Made by a program: the position numbers and the translations under genes. A stretch of DNA of 64,000 bases, from positions 248,001-312,000 of the forward strand of contig CAWJAM010000009.1 of the NCBI GenBank assembly GCA_963840835.1. The letters run 5' to 3'. Position 1 is the first letter of the stretch; every line of letters begins with the position of its first letter. Below are positions 27,617 through 36,630 of this stretch, piece by piece. Below the pieces are notes generated by a model. It was not told the origin of the DNA. It saw only the letters and a list, made by a program, of their open reading frames with translations, and ran no database searches. The stretch comes from Rubrobacter_D sp963840835. GTDB lineage: Bacteria; Actinomycetota; Rubrobacteria; Rubrobacterales; Rubrobacteraceae.

Positions 27617-28707
27617 GGGCCCCACTCCTCGTCTCGCGCACGTAATAGTCTCTCGGCCACCTCGCCGGCAGCCCCCGGGGTGGCCAGCCCGGCCATGCGT
27701 CCCGCCAGCCTCTCCCGACGCTCGTCGTCCTCGAGCAAGGCCTCGACTCGCTCGCGCAGCGACCCCGCGCCGACCTCCGAGTCTGGCATCAGCTCGGCAG
27801 CTCCCTTCTCCGTAAAGTACCTGGCGTTGTGGAGCTGGTGGTCGCCCGTCGCGTAGGGGAACGGTATGAGTATCGCCGCCCTCCCGGCCGCGGCGATGTC
27901 GAAGAGCGAGCCCGCACCGGCCCGGCTCACGACCACGTCAGCGGCGGCCAGGTACCGCCAGATATCGTCCACGTACTCGAGGATGCGGTGCCTCGGGTTT
28001 TCGGCCTGGAGCCGCCCGAAGTCCCTGTGCCCAGAGATCTGGACGACCGAGTAAGGCGTCGTGCCCCGGAACGCCTCCACCGCCGCGAGGTTGACCCTGA
28101 GCGCACCCCCACTCCCCCCGAAGACGAGGACGACGGGAGGCTCGAGGCCGAGCTCGCCGAGCGACTCCTTTCGGGAGGCACCAAAGTTCTCAGCCCTGGT
28201 CGGCATCCCGACCCACGCGGAACGCCTGAAGCCGGCTTCGGCCCCGGGGAAAGCAACCAGAGTCTGCGTCGTAAACCGGCTCGCGAGGCGATTGTGGCGT
28301 CCCGGAACGGAGTTCTGCTCGTGCAAGAACGTCGGTAGCCCCAACATCCGCGCCGAGGCCACGGCCGGCGCGCTCGCGTACCCCCCAACCCCGAGAACGG
28401 CCCGCGGCCTCAGTCGTTGTATTATGCGTGTACAGGTCGCGACTGCCTTTAGGGAGAGGAGGCCTGCGCGGGCCTGGGCCATGGGGTTTCCGGCGAAACC
28501 GGCGAGGGGCAGGGCGTGGAGGGTGTAGCCCTCGCTGGGGACGAGAGCCTTCTCTATACCGGACTCGGATCCAACGAACTCGACCACGGCACCCCGCTCC
28601 TTCAACTCAGCCGCCACGCACAGCGCGGGGATAGCGTGCCCCCCCGTGCCGCCTCCGGCTATGAGGATTCTTGTTTGCGCGGGGTTTGGTCTCTCTGGCT
28701 CGTTCAC
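27613..28707 (-). CDS. murG: MurG, lipid II N-acetylglucosaminyltransferase
   Basis: MurG transfers GlcNAc from UDP-GlcNAc to lipid I at the inner face of the membrane. The 364-residue protein has ILIAGGGTGGHAIPALCVAAEL at residues 14-35, FVGSESGIEKALVPSEGY, LGVGGYASAPAV and LHEQNSVPGRHNRL. The C-domain nucleotide motif VVSRAGAGSLFDIAAAGRAAILIPFPYATGDHQLHNAR is complete. The start is a GTG with GGAGG three bases upstream, lying 101 bases inside the end of ftsW in another frame; I see no later start that keeps the GGTGGH loop with its flanking strand. Confidence 0.95.
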   Translation of the reverse strand: MNEPERPNPAQTRILIAGGGTGGHAIPALCVAAELKERGAVVEFVGSESGIEKALVPSEGYTLHALPLAGFAGNPMAQARAGLLSLKAVATCTRIIQRLRPRAVLGVGGYASAPAVASARMLGLPTFLHEQNSVPGRHNRLASRFTTQTLVAFPGAEAGFRRSAWVGMPTRAENFGASRKESLGELGLEPPVVLVFGGSGGALRVNLAAVEAFRGTTPYSVVQISGHRDFGRLQAENPRHRILEYVDDIWRYLAAADVVVSRAGAGSLFDIAAAGRAAILIPFPYATGDHQLHNARYFTEKGAAELMPDSEVGAGSLRERVEALLEDDERRERLAGRMAGLATPGAAGEVAERLLRARDEEWGP

Positions 28708-29740
28708 TGTCCTCCGATATCCTGTAGAGGATGCCCACGGCGGCGAAGCATACCAGCAGGCTCGACCCGCCGTCGCTCACGAAGGGGAGTGTCATGCCGG
28801 CGAGCGGGAGGACCACCATTACGGCCCCGATGTTGAAGATGGCCTGGACGGTCAGCATCGTGGTCAGGCCGGCCGCGACGCACCTGGCCATCACCGTGGG
28901 CGCGCCGATTGCTATCCTCAGGCCTGCCTGCGCGATAAACCCGAAGGCGGCGATCACCGCCACCATTCCGAGCAGGCCGAGTTCCTCCCCGATCAGCGCG
29001 AAGATCATATCCGTACCGACCTCGGGCACGTAAGGTCCCTGTCCGCCAGACCCCGCGCCCGACCCGAAGAGACCCCCGGCCTTAATGGCAACCATCGACT
29101 GGACTATCTGGTAGCCCGAGCCGTCCGTCGCAGCCCACGGGTTCAGGAACGTCGTGAACCGCTCACGCCGGTAGGGCTCGAGCATCATCATCCCGGCGAC
29201 GGCGACCAGTCCCACGAGCCCCGAGAGTACCAGATCCCGAGTCCTGATCTCGGAGGCCCAAAGGACGCCTGCGGCGCCGGAGAGCACGATGACGGAGGTG
29301 CCGAAGTCGGGCTCGATGAAGACGAGCGCGAAGAGCACCCCGACCATCGCGAGGGGCTTGAAGGGGAGCCTGGAACCCGAGGGCAGTCGGGCGACGGCGC
29401 AACTGAGTAGAAGCACGGCGGCGAGCTTGGCGAACTCCGCGGGCTGCACGGTCATGAGACCGAGGTCGAGCCACCTCCGCGCGCCGTTGATCCGGCTCCC
29501 GACCCCCGGGATGAGTACTAGTATGAGCCCGATCAGGACGATTACGTACAGGGCAGGGGCGTACTTGCGCCACGCCGTGTACCTGATGCGGCTCGCCACG
29601 AGGAAGACGGCCACCCCGAGTACCATGTGCACGATGCGCTCGAACAGGGAACCGGTCCCAGCCGCCGAGTAGACCATGACGAGCCCCAACAAAGAGAGGC
29701 CAAGCGCCACGAGGAACAGGTTTGCCCTGAGGCTACTCAT
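28607..29740 (-). CDS. ftsW: FtsW, septal peptidoglycan glycosyltransferase
   Basis: FtsW is a SEDS family enzyme that polymerises lipid II at the septum together with a class B penicillin-binding protein. The 377-residue sequence has about ten membrane segments and the conserved loops RRWLDLGLMTVQPAEFAKLAAVLLLSC, IEPDFGTSVIVLSGAA and the essential catalytic Asp region FALIGEELGLLG, ending PFVSDGGSSLLVCFAAVGILY. The tail REANK-like portion (ARETKPRANKNPHSRRRHGG) is basic and overlaps murG by 101 bases. The ATG start at 29740 is the second copy of a 23-base tandem duplication shared with the murD stop region. Confidence 0.95.
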   Translation of the reverse strand: MSSLRANLFLVALGLSLLGLVMVYSAAGTGSLFERIVHMVLGVAVFLVASRIRYTAWRKYAPALYVIVLIGLILVLIPGVGSRINGARRWLDLGLMTVQPAEFAKLAAVLLLSCAVARLPSGSRLPFKPLAMVGVLFALVFIEPDFGTSVIVLSGAAGVLWASEIRTRDLVLSGLVGLVAVAGMMMLEPYRRERFTTFLNPWAATDGSGYQIVQSMVAIKAGGLFGSGAGSGGQGPYVPEVGTDMIFALIGEELGLLGMVAVIAAFGFIAQAGLRIAIGAPTVMARCVAAGLTTMLTVQAIFNIGAVMVVLPLAGMTLPFVSDGGSSLLVCFAAVGILYRISEDSERARETKPRANKNPHSRRRHGGARYPRAVRGG

Positions 29741-29779
29741 CTTCCGACCGGTCCCCTACTCATCTTCCGACCGGTCCCC
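29733..29779 (+). repeat. 23-base tandem duplication spanning murD end and ftsW start
   Basis: The unit beginning ctactcatcttccgaccgg occurs twice in tandem with a 23-base period. In the minus-strand sense each copy ends ATGAGTAG. The upstream copy provides the murD stop TGA; the downstream copy provides the ftsW ATG. An ATG in the upstream copy would run into a stop after eight codons. This suggests an older ATGA overlap that was separated by a slipped duplication. Confidence 0.9.
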
Positions 29780-31091
29780 ATTGCCGCGTGACCTCAAGCG
29801 CGAACCTGGCGAACGCGTCGCCCCTCTCGGCATAGCCCGGGAACTGGTCGAAGCTCGCGCACCCCGGCGAGAGCAGGACGACGTCCCCGGCCCTTGCCAG
29901 CGCCGCGGCTCTCTGAACGGCCTCTTCGAGGTCATAGGCCTTGTGGACCACGTCTTGCCAACCCGCGTCTTCGAGGTACGCCGCGATGCGCGGGCCGGCC
30001 TCGCCCTGGCACACCACCGCCCTGCACGCTTGCAGACCTGGCAGTACCTCCGCGAAGTCCGTACCCTTCTCGGACCCACCGAGGATGAGCACCACGGGCA
30101 CCTCGAAGCTCGCAAGGGCGGCAGCGACCGCGGCGGGGTTCGTAGCCTTCGAATCATCCACGTAGGTGACGCCCGCGGCCTGTTCCGCGACCTGCATGCG
30201 GTGTGGCATGGGCTCATAACCCAGCAGGGACTCCCTGATCCCACCTAGCCCCACGCCCAGCCTCTCCGCCACAGCCGCCGCGAAGAGCGCGTTCTCGTGG
30301 TTGTGCGCCCCCGCGAAGCGCAACTCGGAGGCTTCGGCCAGATACGAGCCGCGGAGGTACAGGCGCCCGTCCCTGACGGCCGTGTCGCCTCGCCCAACGA
30401 CGAGCACCTCGGCAGCGAGGCTGTTTTCGGCGCAGCATCTCGCCTGGTCTTCGGTGTCCACGAGGGCGAGGTCGTTTGCCCGCTGCCCTTCGAAGATACG
30501 CAGCTTGTCGTCAACGTACTCCTCGAAGGACTCGTGCCAGTTCAGGTGGTCGGATCTTATGTTTAGTAGCACCGCGACCTCGAAACCAGGGCTCTGAAGA
30601 TAGTGGAGTTGGAAGGAGGAGATCTCGAGGACGAGGAGCCCGGTGCTGCGCGCCTCATCGAGGCATCCTGTCAGGGTTCGCCAGGAGTTGCCGGCGACGG
30701 CGTGGGGCACGCCTGAGGCCTCGAGCATGTGGTGGATCATGTCCACAACGGTCGTCTTCCCGTTCGTTCCCGTGACCGCGGCCACCCGCACGTCGCCCCC
30801 TAGCAACTCCAGCCCAAGCCCGACCTCGGAGATGATGGGAACGTCCCGCGCCTCGGCGGCCCCGAGTACGGTATTACGGGGGCTGATGCCTGGGCTCGCT
30901 ATAACCCTGTCAATGCCATCAAGGACCTCGGGGCCCGCGCCAAGGACACCGGGAACGTTTAGGGCGGCAAGGGTCTCGCGCAGTCGCAGGTCGTCTCCGT
31001 TATCGGCCACGAGGACCTCATCGCCGCGCCCGGCGAGTACCCTCGCCGCCGCTACGCCCGAGTCACCGAGCCCGTATACCAGCGTCTTCAC
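29760..31091 (-). CDS. murD: UDP-N-acetylmuramoylalanine-D-glutamate ligase
   Basis: MurD adds D-Glu to UDP-MurNAc-L-Ala. With the GTG at 31091, five bases after the mraY stop, the protein has 443 residues beginning KTLVYGLGDSGVAAARVLAGRG. The ATP-binding P-loop VTGTNGKTTVVDMIHHML and the Asn/His region (NIRSDHLNWHESFEEYVDDKLRI) are present, plus YVDDSKATNPAAVAAAL and LILGGSEKGTDFAEV near the C-terminal domain. Length is normal for the family. The stop lies inside the 23-base repeat described separately. Upstream frame beyond the GTG is mraY shadow. Confidence 0.95.
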   Translation of the reverse strand: MKTLVYGLGDSGVAAARVLAGRGDEVLVADNGDDLRLRETLAALNVPGVLGAGPEVLDGIDRVIASPGISPRNTVLGAAEARDVPIISEVGLGLELLGGDVRVAAVTGTNGKTTVVDMIHHMLEASGVPHAVAGNSWRTLTGCLDEARSTGLLVLEISSFQLHYLQSPGFEVAVLLNIRSDHLNWHESFEEYVDDKLRIFEGQRANDLALVDTEDQARCCAENSLAAEVLVVGRGDTAVRDGRLYLRGSYLAEASELRFAGAHNHENALFAAAVAERLGVGLGGIRESLLGYEPMPHRMQVAEQAAGVTYVDDSKATNPAAVAAALASFEVPVVLILGGSEKGTDFAEVLPGLQACRAVVCQGEAGPRIAAYLEDAGWQDVVHKAYDLEEAVQRAAALARAGDVVLLSPGCASFDQFPGYAERGDAFARFALEVTRQWGPVGR

Positions 31092-31095
31092 GCGC

Positions 31096-32091
31096 TCACC
31101 CGGCCGCGTTGTAGAGGAAGATGTAGTACAGGAAGAACCCGACGGAGGAGAAGGCGGCTTGGGCGATCCAGAACCGGACCACGACCTTGTTCTCATCCCA
31201 CCCCAGAAACTCGAAGTGGTGGTGGATCGGGGCCATCTTGAAGACCCTTCGCCCCGTGAGCTTGAAGACGAGGACCTGCACGATAACGGAGAGCGCCTCG
31301 ATCACGAAGAGGCCGCCGACGATGGGAAGGAGGAGCTCCGTCTTGGTCAGCACCGCAGCCGCGGCGAGGACGCCGCCAATCGCAAGCGCGCCCGTGTCCC
31401 CCATGAAGATCTGGGCCGGGTGGGAGTTGTACCAGAGGAACCCGACGATAGCCCCCACCATCGCGCCGCAGATCACGGCCACGTCGTACTGGCGCTCGAG
31501 GAACGCTATGGCCGTGTAGGCCAGCAGCGCTATGGCGCCGGCCCCCGCCGCGAGCCCGTCGAGCCCGTCGGTCAGGTTCACGGCGTTGGTGGTACCGGCG
31601 ATCACCAGGAGCAAGAATACGCTGAAGAGCGCGATCCCGACGACCCCTGGTCCCAACACGAGACTCCGGTCGAAGTAGGGTACGAGCACGGTCTGGGTGA
31701 CGCCCACGTAACGCACGGCGAGAACGTCGGCAAGGACGACCGCCAGGGTCAGGAGCAGGAACTTGTAGCGGGCGCTCAAGCCTTCTGGCCGTTTCTTGGA
31801 GATCTTCTGCCAGTCGTCGTAGAGCCCGATGCCGGCGACGACGGCGACCAACAACATCGTCGTGAGCGTGGCAACGTTCGGCCGCGCCACGACCACGAGC
31901 GCCCCCAGAAGCCCCGTCAGCATGACTATCCCACCCATCGTCGGGGTGCCGGCTTTGATCAGGTGCGTCTGCGGTCCCTCTTCGCGCACGAACTGCCCGA
32001 ACTTGCGCGACTGCAAGAACTCGATGAACTTCGCGCCGAGCAGCACGGTTACGAGGAACGCCACCGCCGCCGCGAGTACAACGCTAAACAA
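31096..32091 (-). CDS. mraY: MraY, phospho-MurNAc-pentapeptide transferase
   Basis: MraY attaches phospho-MurNAc-pentapeptide to undecaprenyl phosphate to form lipid I at the membrane. The 331-residue protein has about ten membrane helices. Signature cytoplasmic loops include AGTPTMGGIVML, GLYDDWQKI with the Mg-binding Asp pair, TNAVNLTDGLDGLAAG, FMGDTGALAIGG and the nucleoside-binding PIHHHFEFLGW. The usual GFxDD reads GLYDD, a conservative change. It overlaps murF by eight bases. The ATG start at 32091 yields a short N-terminus directly entering helix 1. Confidence 0.96.
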   Translation of the reverse strand: MFSVVLAAAVAFLVTVLLGAKFIEFLQSRKFGQFVREEGPQTHLIKAGTPTMGGIVMLTGLLGALVVVARPNVATLTTMLLVAVVAGIGLYDDWQKISKKRPEGLSARYKFLLLTLAVVLADVLAVRYVGVTQTVLVPYFDRSLVLGPGVVGIALFSVFLLLVIAGTTNAVNLTDGLDGLAAGAGAIALLAYTAIAFLERQYDVAVICGAMVGAIVGFLWYNSHPAQIFMGDTGALAIGGVLAAAAVLTKTELLLPIVGGLFVIEALSVIVQVLVFKLTGRRVFKMAPIHHHFEFLGWDENKVVVRFWIAQAAFSSVGFFLYYIFLYNAAG

Positions 32092-33460
32092 GAGCTAAAC
32101 TCTCCCTCAACTTGCGGGTCAGATCTTCTAGCCCGACCCCGCGCGAACCCTTGACGATCAGGTAGTCCCCGGGATGCAGTTGCTGGCCCAAAGTTTCGGC
32201 GGCCGTAGCGGCATCGTCATAGAAGAGGGTCTTCCCCGAAAAGGTCTCGGCGTACCACCTGGCCTCATCACCGACGCAGGCGAGCAGGTCAACGCCGACT
32301 TCGCCGGCCAGTTTGCCAGCTTCCCTGTGGTACTCACGGGCGCAAGGTCCCAACTCGAACATCCCGCCAAGGACGACGACTAGCCGTCGACTTTGTCTTG
32401 AAGCCTGCTCCGCACCGTACCTCAGTACGGCGGCGACGGCAGCGGGGGAAGCGTTGTAGGAGTCGTCGTAGACCACGATATCTTCCCTGAGCCTGTACAC
32501 GTCGCCGCGGAGGCCCGTACGCCGCAGGCGAGCGAGACCACGGGCGGCGTCTTCGAGGTCGAGCCCGAGGGCGAGGGCGCCCCCTATGGAGGCGAGCAGC
32601 GACTCCACCAGGTGCGTCCCGAAGACGGGGGAACGCACCTCCGCCGAGTCCTCACCGATGCTGGCGACGAAGCGGAGTCCCTCGTCCCTGCCTTCGATCC
32701 CTGACGCGACGAGGTCTGCATCGCCGCCCTCGCGGGCGAAGGTGATGCGTCGCCCTAGCTCACGGCCCGATCCGGTCGCCGCCTCGGGCGCGGCGGCAGG
32801 GGAGATCAGGGCCCCCGATTCGGGGAGGGCGAGGGCGAGCTCGCCCTTGGCGGCTGCGAGGTCTTCTAGCGTACCGAAGGAGTCGAGATGCACGGGCGAG
32901 ATGGCGGTGAGAACCCCTATCCCGGGCGGGGCTATGGCGCACAGGTGCTCTATATCCCCGGCGTGGGTGGCGCCCATCTCGAGGACGAGCACCTCGGTGC
33001 GGGGGTCGGCCGAGAGGACGGTGAGCGGGAGCCCGATCTCGTTGTTCAGGTTTCCGGCGGTGGCCGAGACGCGATTTCCCGAGTGCCTGAGGATGGTCGC
33101 GAGGGCGTCCTTCGTCGTGGTCTTTCCGACCGTACCTGTGATGGCTATTACGTTGGGCGAAGCGGCGTCCGGGCGAACGAGAGTCCACCGCGCGAACTCC
33201 TGGAGCGCCTTTACGGGGTCGTCCACGACGAGGGTCGGCACGTCTAGTTGGCGGGTGGCGACGGTCGCCACCGCGCCGCGCAGGTGCGCCTCGGGGGCGA
33301 AGTCCGCGCCGTCGGTCCGGCCGCGCAGGGCGAAGAAAAGGTCGCCCCCGCGCACCTTCCTGGAGTCGGTCGCGGCCCCGCCGATCAGCGCGTTCGCCCG
33401 CGAGCGGGGAAGATCCGCGCCCATGGCCAGCGCCGCCTCTGCGAGGGTAGCCGGCCTCAC
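32084..33460 (-). CDS. murF: MurF, UDP-MurNAc-tripeptide D-alanyl-D-alanine ligase
   Basis: MurF adds D-Ala-D-Ala to the tripeptide precursor to finish the stem pentapeptide. The 458-residue protein has DSRKVRGGDLFFALRGRTDGADF, the P-loop ITGTVGKTTTKDAL at about residues 108-120, AGNLNNEIGLPLTVL and VLEMGATHAGDIEHL. The C-domain has VVYDDSYNASPAAVAAVLRY and VLGGMFELG. The GTG start overlaps the ftsI stop as GTGA. The murE gene, usually between ftsI and murF, is missing here, and there is no room for it. Confidence 0.95.
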   Translation of the reverse strand: MRPATLAEAALAMGADLPRSRANALIGGAATDSRKVRGGDLFFALRGRTDGADFAPEAHLRGAVATVATRQLDVPTLVVDDPVKALQEFARWTLVRPDAASPNVIAITGTVGKTTTKDALATILRHSGNRVSATAGNLNNEIGLPLTVLSADPRTEVLVLEMGATHAGDIEHLCAIAPPGIGVLTAISPVHLDSFGTLEDLAAAKGELALALPESGALISPAAAPEAATGSGRELGRRITFAREGGDADLVASGIEGRDEGLRFVASIGEDSAEVRSPVFGTHLVESLLASIGGALALGLDLEDAARGLARLRRTGLRGDVYRLREDIVVYDDSYNASPAAVAAVLRYGAEQASRQSRRLVVVLGGMFELGPCAREYHREAGKLAGEVGVDLLACVGDEARWYAETFSGKTLFYDDAATAAETLGQQLHPGDYLIVKGSRGVGLEDLTRKLRESLALV

Positions 33461-35301
33461 CAGAGGGGTTCCTCGGCCACGAAGCCTCTTCGGTCAGGCG
33501 GCACGTTGAAGTACCCCAGAGTAAAAGACATTACCTCGCGGAACGCCGGTACGGCGACCACCTCTCCCCAGTACGAGGTCCTTGGTTCATCGACCGCAAC
33601 CAGCATCACGTACTCCGGGTCGGTGGCCGGGGCGAAACCCATAAAGGAGGCCACGTAGTCGGCGCCGTAGGTTCCTGTCCTCGGGTCGACTTTCTGCGAG
33701 GTCCCCGTCTTGCCGGCCACGGTGTAACCGGAGATTTGGGCGAAGTGGCCCGACCCGTCGTCGACGACGCCCTGCAACATCTCGCGTACTATAGCCGAGG
33801 TCCTCTCGCTTATCACCCGGGGGCCACGTTCGGCCCGACCGTTCTGCTCCGCGACGTGCGGCGTCACCCTGTACCCGCCGTTGACGAGGGTGGCGTAGCC
33901 GGAGACGAGCTGCAGGGGCGTAACGGTAAAGCCCTGACCAAAGGGTATGTTCCCGATCGAGACGCCGCTCCAGTCCTCGTAGGCGGGTACGTCTCCCGGG
34001 TTCTCACCCCACAGGTCAACGCCCGTCGGACTGCCGAAGCCGAACGCGCGGATGTAATCGTAGAGCTTCCTTCCGCCCATCTCCTGGGCGACCTTCGTGG
34101 CGCCGACGTTGCTGGAGTGCTCGAGCACGCCTCCAGGGGTCAATACCTCGGTCGGGTGGGGCTTGGAGTCGTTGATCACGTGGCCTGCCACGACCATGTG
34201 ATCCGGAACGACGAACTTCTCGGACGGCGTGACCGCGCCGCTTTCTAACGCCGAAGCCACGGTGAAGGCCTTGAAGGTGGAGCCGGGCTCGTAGGGGTCG
34301 GTGAGCACGCGGTCTCGCTGATCCTCTGCGGGAACCTCGTCGAAGTCGTTGTTGTCGTAGGAGGGCGTGTTGGCGAGCGCGACGATGGACCCGTCGTCAA
34401 CACGCATGACCACCCCGACGGCGCTCCTGGCCTTGCTCTTCTCGACGGCGGTCCCGAGGGCTTTTTGCAGCTCTTGCTGAACCGCTGAGTCGATCGTAAG
34501 CTCTACATCCTTACCTCTCTTCAGCGTTTCGTCGAAGCGGGCCTCGACCCCGCCGAAAGCCTCGCCATAAGTACCTGCGTGTCCTACGAGCTGGCTTGCG
34601 AGCGACCCGTTCGGGTAGATCCTCTCAGTGTCGGGTGCCGTGGTGATCCCCACGAGGCCCTCGTCCTGCACCCTGGCTGCGGTCTCGGGCTTTATGCCGG
34701 TGGCCACGACGCTGTATCCCGTGAGCTGGCCCTGCGAATCGCGCTGGGTAAGCGAGGCCCGTATCTCTCCCACACTGCGGTTCATCTCGGGGCCGATCAC
34801 GGCCCGCAGCTCCCTGGACGTTCTTCTGGGGTCTTCGATCTGGTACGGGGTCGCGATGACGCGGGCGACCTCGAGGCTCGTCGCGAGGTCCCTGCCGTCG
34901 GCGCTGACGATGCTGCCGCGAGTCGGTGGGACGGACTGGGCAGCATCCCAACTCTGTTCGGCGGCGAAGGCCCTGTAGTCCTCGTCCTCCGTGAGGCTGA
35001 TGTGCACCGCCCTCCCACCCAGGAGGAGGCCGCTCATGATGAACACCGCGGCGACGGTCCACAGCCGCTTGTGGCCGACGGTTCTCGCCTTGCCGGCGGC
35101 AGGGGACACGCGAGGGGCTTTGTTTCTCTTTCCCCGGCGCCTCTGCCCGGCGAGCGAGATGACCTTGCCGCCCGATGCCTTACGTACCGGAGTTTTTGTA
35201 CGAGGGGGGGTAGCCTTGCCACGCTTCGCGTTACGGCGTCTGGGCCGGTCAACGCTGTCGCGGCTCCCCCCCTTCCTGTCGAGTCCCATCGTGTGTCCCA
35301 T
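33457..35301 (-). CDS. ftsI: Class B penicillin-binding protein, FtsI/PBP3-like transpeptidase
   Basis: This bitopic enzyme cross-links septal peptidoglycan and partners with FtsW. The 614-residue protein has a long basic cytoplasmic tail (about 78 residues, Arg/Lys-rich), one membrane helix (LWTVAAVFIMSGLLLGG), a pedestal with PPTRGSIVSADGRDLATS, and the transpeptidase domain. Catalytic motifs are Ser341-T-F-Lys344 (in EPGSTFKAF), SSN at 396-398, and KTG at 531-533. No PASTA domains follow. Start choice is between ATG 35301 and ATG 35289; GGAGG abuts the first and is 12 bases before the second. It overlaps ftsL by 53 bases. Confidence 0.95.
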   Translation of the reverse strand: MGHTMGLDRKGGSRDSVDRPRRRNAKRGKATPPRTKTPVRKASGGKVISLAGQRRRGKRNKAPRVSPAAGKARTVGHKRLWTVAAVFIMSGLLLGGRAVHISLTEDEDYRAFAAEQSWDAAQSVPPTRGSIVSADGRDLATSLEVARVIATPYQIEDPRRTSRELRAVIGPEMNRSVGEIRASLTQRDSQGQLTGYSVVATGIKPETAARVQDEGLVGITTAPDTERIYPNGSLASQLVGHAGTYGEAFGGVEARFDETLKRGKDVELTIDSAVQQELQKALGTAVEKSKARSAVGVVMRVDDGSIVALANTPSYDNNDFDEVPAEDQRDRVLTDPYEPGSTFKAFTVASALESGAVTPSEKFVVPDHMVVAGHVINDSKPHPTEVLTPGGVLEHSSNVGATKVAQEMGGRKLYDYIRAFGFGSPTGVDLWGENPGDVPAYEDWSGVSIGNIPFGQGFTVTPLQLVSGYATLVNGGYRVTPHVAEQNGRAERGPRVISERTSAIVREMLQGVVDDGSGHFAQISGYTVAGKTGTSQKVDPRTGTYGADYVASFMGFAPATDPEYVMLVAVDEPRTSYWGEVVAVPAFREVMSFTLGYFNVPPDRRGFVAEEPLW

Positions 35302-35695
35302 CCTCCGCTTCGTTTCCGTAGACCCTCAAGACATCGCTACCGGGCTGTTTCATGCCCAGCTTTCCCGCGAGCTCTCGGATCCTCGCCGAGCCCGATAGTT
35401 CTGTGACACGGACCTCGAGTCTCTTCCCCTCGTCCTCGGCCCTGCCAAGCTTCGCCCGTACTTCGGCGGCCCTGGAATCGAGCCCCGCGGCGACCGAGTG
35501 TAGATAGACGCTCCCCAGCATCAGCAACACCGGTATTACGACGATCATCGCAAACCGGCGACGCCGGCCCGCAGCCTTCCGACGCAGCGCACGCTCCGGC
35601 GAGCGGTCCGCCGCGCGGTCCGGCGCGCGCTTTTCTACGGGCCACGCCGGTTCCGTAGGGAGCGTGGCCCGGTACCTGCGCCGCGAGGCGCCCAT
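35249..35695 (-). CDS. ftsL: FtsL-like small division protein
   Basis: The 148-residue frame has a basic cytoplasmic part (about 48 residues), a single membrane helix FAMIVVIPVLLMLGSVYLHSVAAGL, and a predicted coiled coil SRAAEVRAKLGRAEDEGKRLEVRVTELSGSARIRELAGKLGMKQPG. This is the layout of FtsL, a leucine-zipper-like divisome protein, and the ARIRELAGKLGM pattern is frequent in Gram-positive FtsL. Sequence conservation is weak in this family, so the call leans on topology and on the location between rsmH and ftsI. The stop/start junction with rsmH is TGATG. The C-terminal 18 residues overlap the ftsI start. Confidence 0.8.
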   Translation of the reverse strand: MGASRRRYRATLPTEPAWPVEKRAPDRAADRSPERALRRKAAGRRRRFAMIVVIPVLLMLGSVYLHSVAAGLDSRAAEVRAKLGRAEDEGKRLEVRVTELSGSARIRELAGKLGMKQPGSDVLRVYGNEAEDGTHDGTRQEGGEPRQR

Positions 35696-36630
35696 CAGCC
35701 ACCATCCCCCGGAGGTTCGGCCGTCCTGGTCGCCGCCCGCAGCCGGGCCGAGGCGCTGCGCGGGTTCTCCCCAACCTCACGCGCCGAAGGCCTCAGGACG
35801 ACACCGCGCCGGAAGACGGGCCGCGCGCCGCAGACACACACCGGCAGTTCGGGCGGGCACACGCACCGCCCCTCGCGCTCGGAGATGAAGCGCTTGACGA
35901 GGCGATCCTCCCCCGAATGGAACGTTATGACCACGAGCCTACCGCCCGAAACAAGGAGCCGTTCCGCGGCCTGGAGTGCCCTGGCGAGACCCCCAAGCTC
36001 GTCGTTGACCGCGACCCGCACGGCCTGGAAGACCCTCTTGGCGGGATTGCCGCCCCTCTCCTTCCAGCCGACGGCCGCGCGTACGGCCTCGTAAAGGTCC
36101 GTCGTAACGCCGAGCGGTCTTCTCTTTACAACCTCCCGCGCCACCCTACGCCCCTCGTGGCGCGGCACATCCCCGTACTCGGAGAGCACCCTCGCCAACT
36201 CTCCGACCTCGACCGTGTTCAGGTACTCGGCCGCAGAGACCCCCGAGGTCGGGTCCATGCGCATGTCCAGAGGACCAGCGTTGACGTAGGAGAACCCGCG
36301 TTCTGGCTCGTCGACCTGAAAGCTGGAGAGCCCGAGATCGAAAAGTATCGCATCAGCCCCTCCGTCCCTCTCCACCATCGCCCACAGCGCCCTATCGTAG
36401 TCGTCCGAGACGAACCTGAAGCGCGGGTCCCGGGCCAGTTCTTTCGCCCTACCCGCCGCCTCCGGGTCCCTGTCTATGCCGATGAGGCTGCCGCCCGGAC
36501 CGAGGGTGTCGAGGATCAGGCGCGAGTGGCCGCCGCCTCCGAAGGTGGCGTCTACTACAGAGTCCTCAGGACCCAGGCGCAGGGCGTCCACAGCCTCCTC
36601 CAGCATCACGGGACGGTGTCCGGCCGCCAT
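35695..36630 (-). CDS. rsmH: 16S rRNA (cytosine-1402-N4)-methyltransferase
   Basis: RsmH (MraW) methylates C1402 in 16S rRNA. The 311-residue protein begins MAAGHRPVMLEEAVDALRL and has the SAM-binding motif VVDATFGGGGHSRLILDTL at about residues 26-44, IGIDRDPEAAGRA, DAILFDLGLSSFQVDEPERGFSY and the GGRLVVITFHSGEDRLVKRFI segment. Two CxC-type clusters (CVCPPELPVCVCG) near the C-terminus are common in this family. A GTG three bases earlier is another possible start, overlapping the mraZ stop. It is the second gene of the dcw cluster. Confidence 0.96.
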   Translation of the reverse strand: MAAGHRPVMLEEAVDALRLGPEDSVVDATFGGGGHSRLILDTLGPGGSLIGIDRDPEAAGRAKELARDPRFRFVSDDYDRALWAMVERDGGADAILFDLGLSSFQVDEPERGFSYVNAGPLDMRMDPTSGVSAAEYLNTVEVGELARVLSEYGDVPRHEGRRVAREVVKRRPLGVTTDLYEAVRAAVGWKERGGNPAKRVFQAVRVAVNDELGGLARALQAAERLLVSGGRLVVITFHSGEDRLVKRFISEREGRCVCPPELPVCVCGARPVFRRGVVLRPSAREVGENPRSASARLRAATRTAEPPGDGG

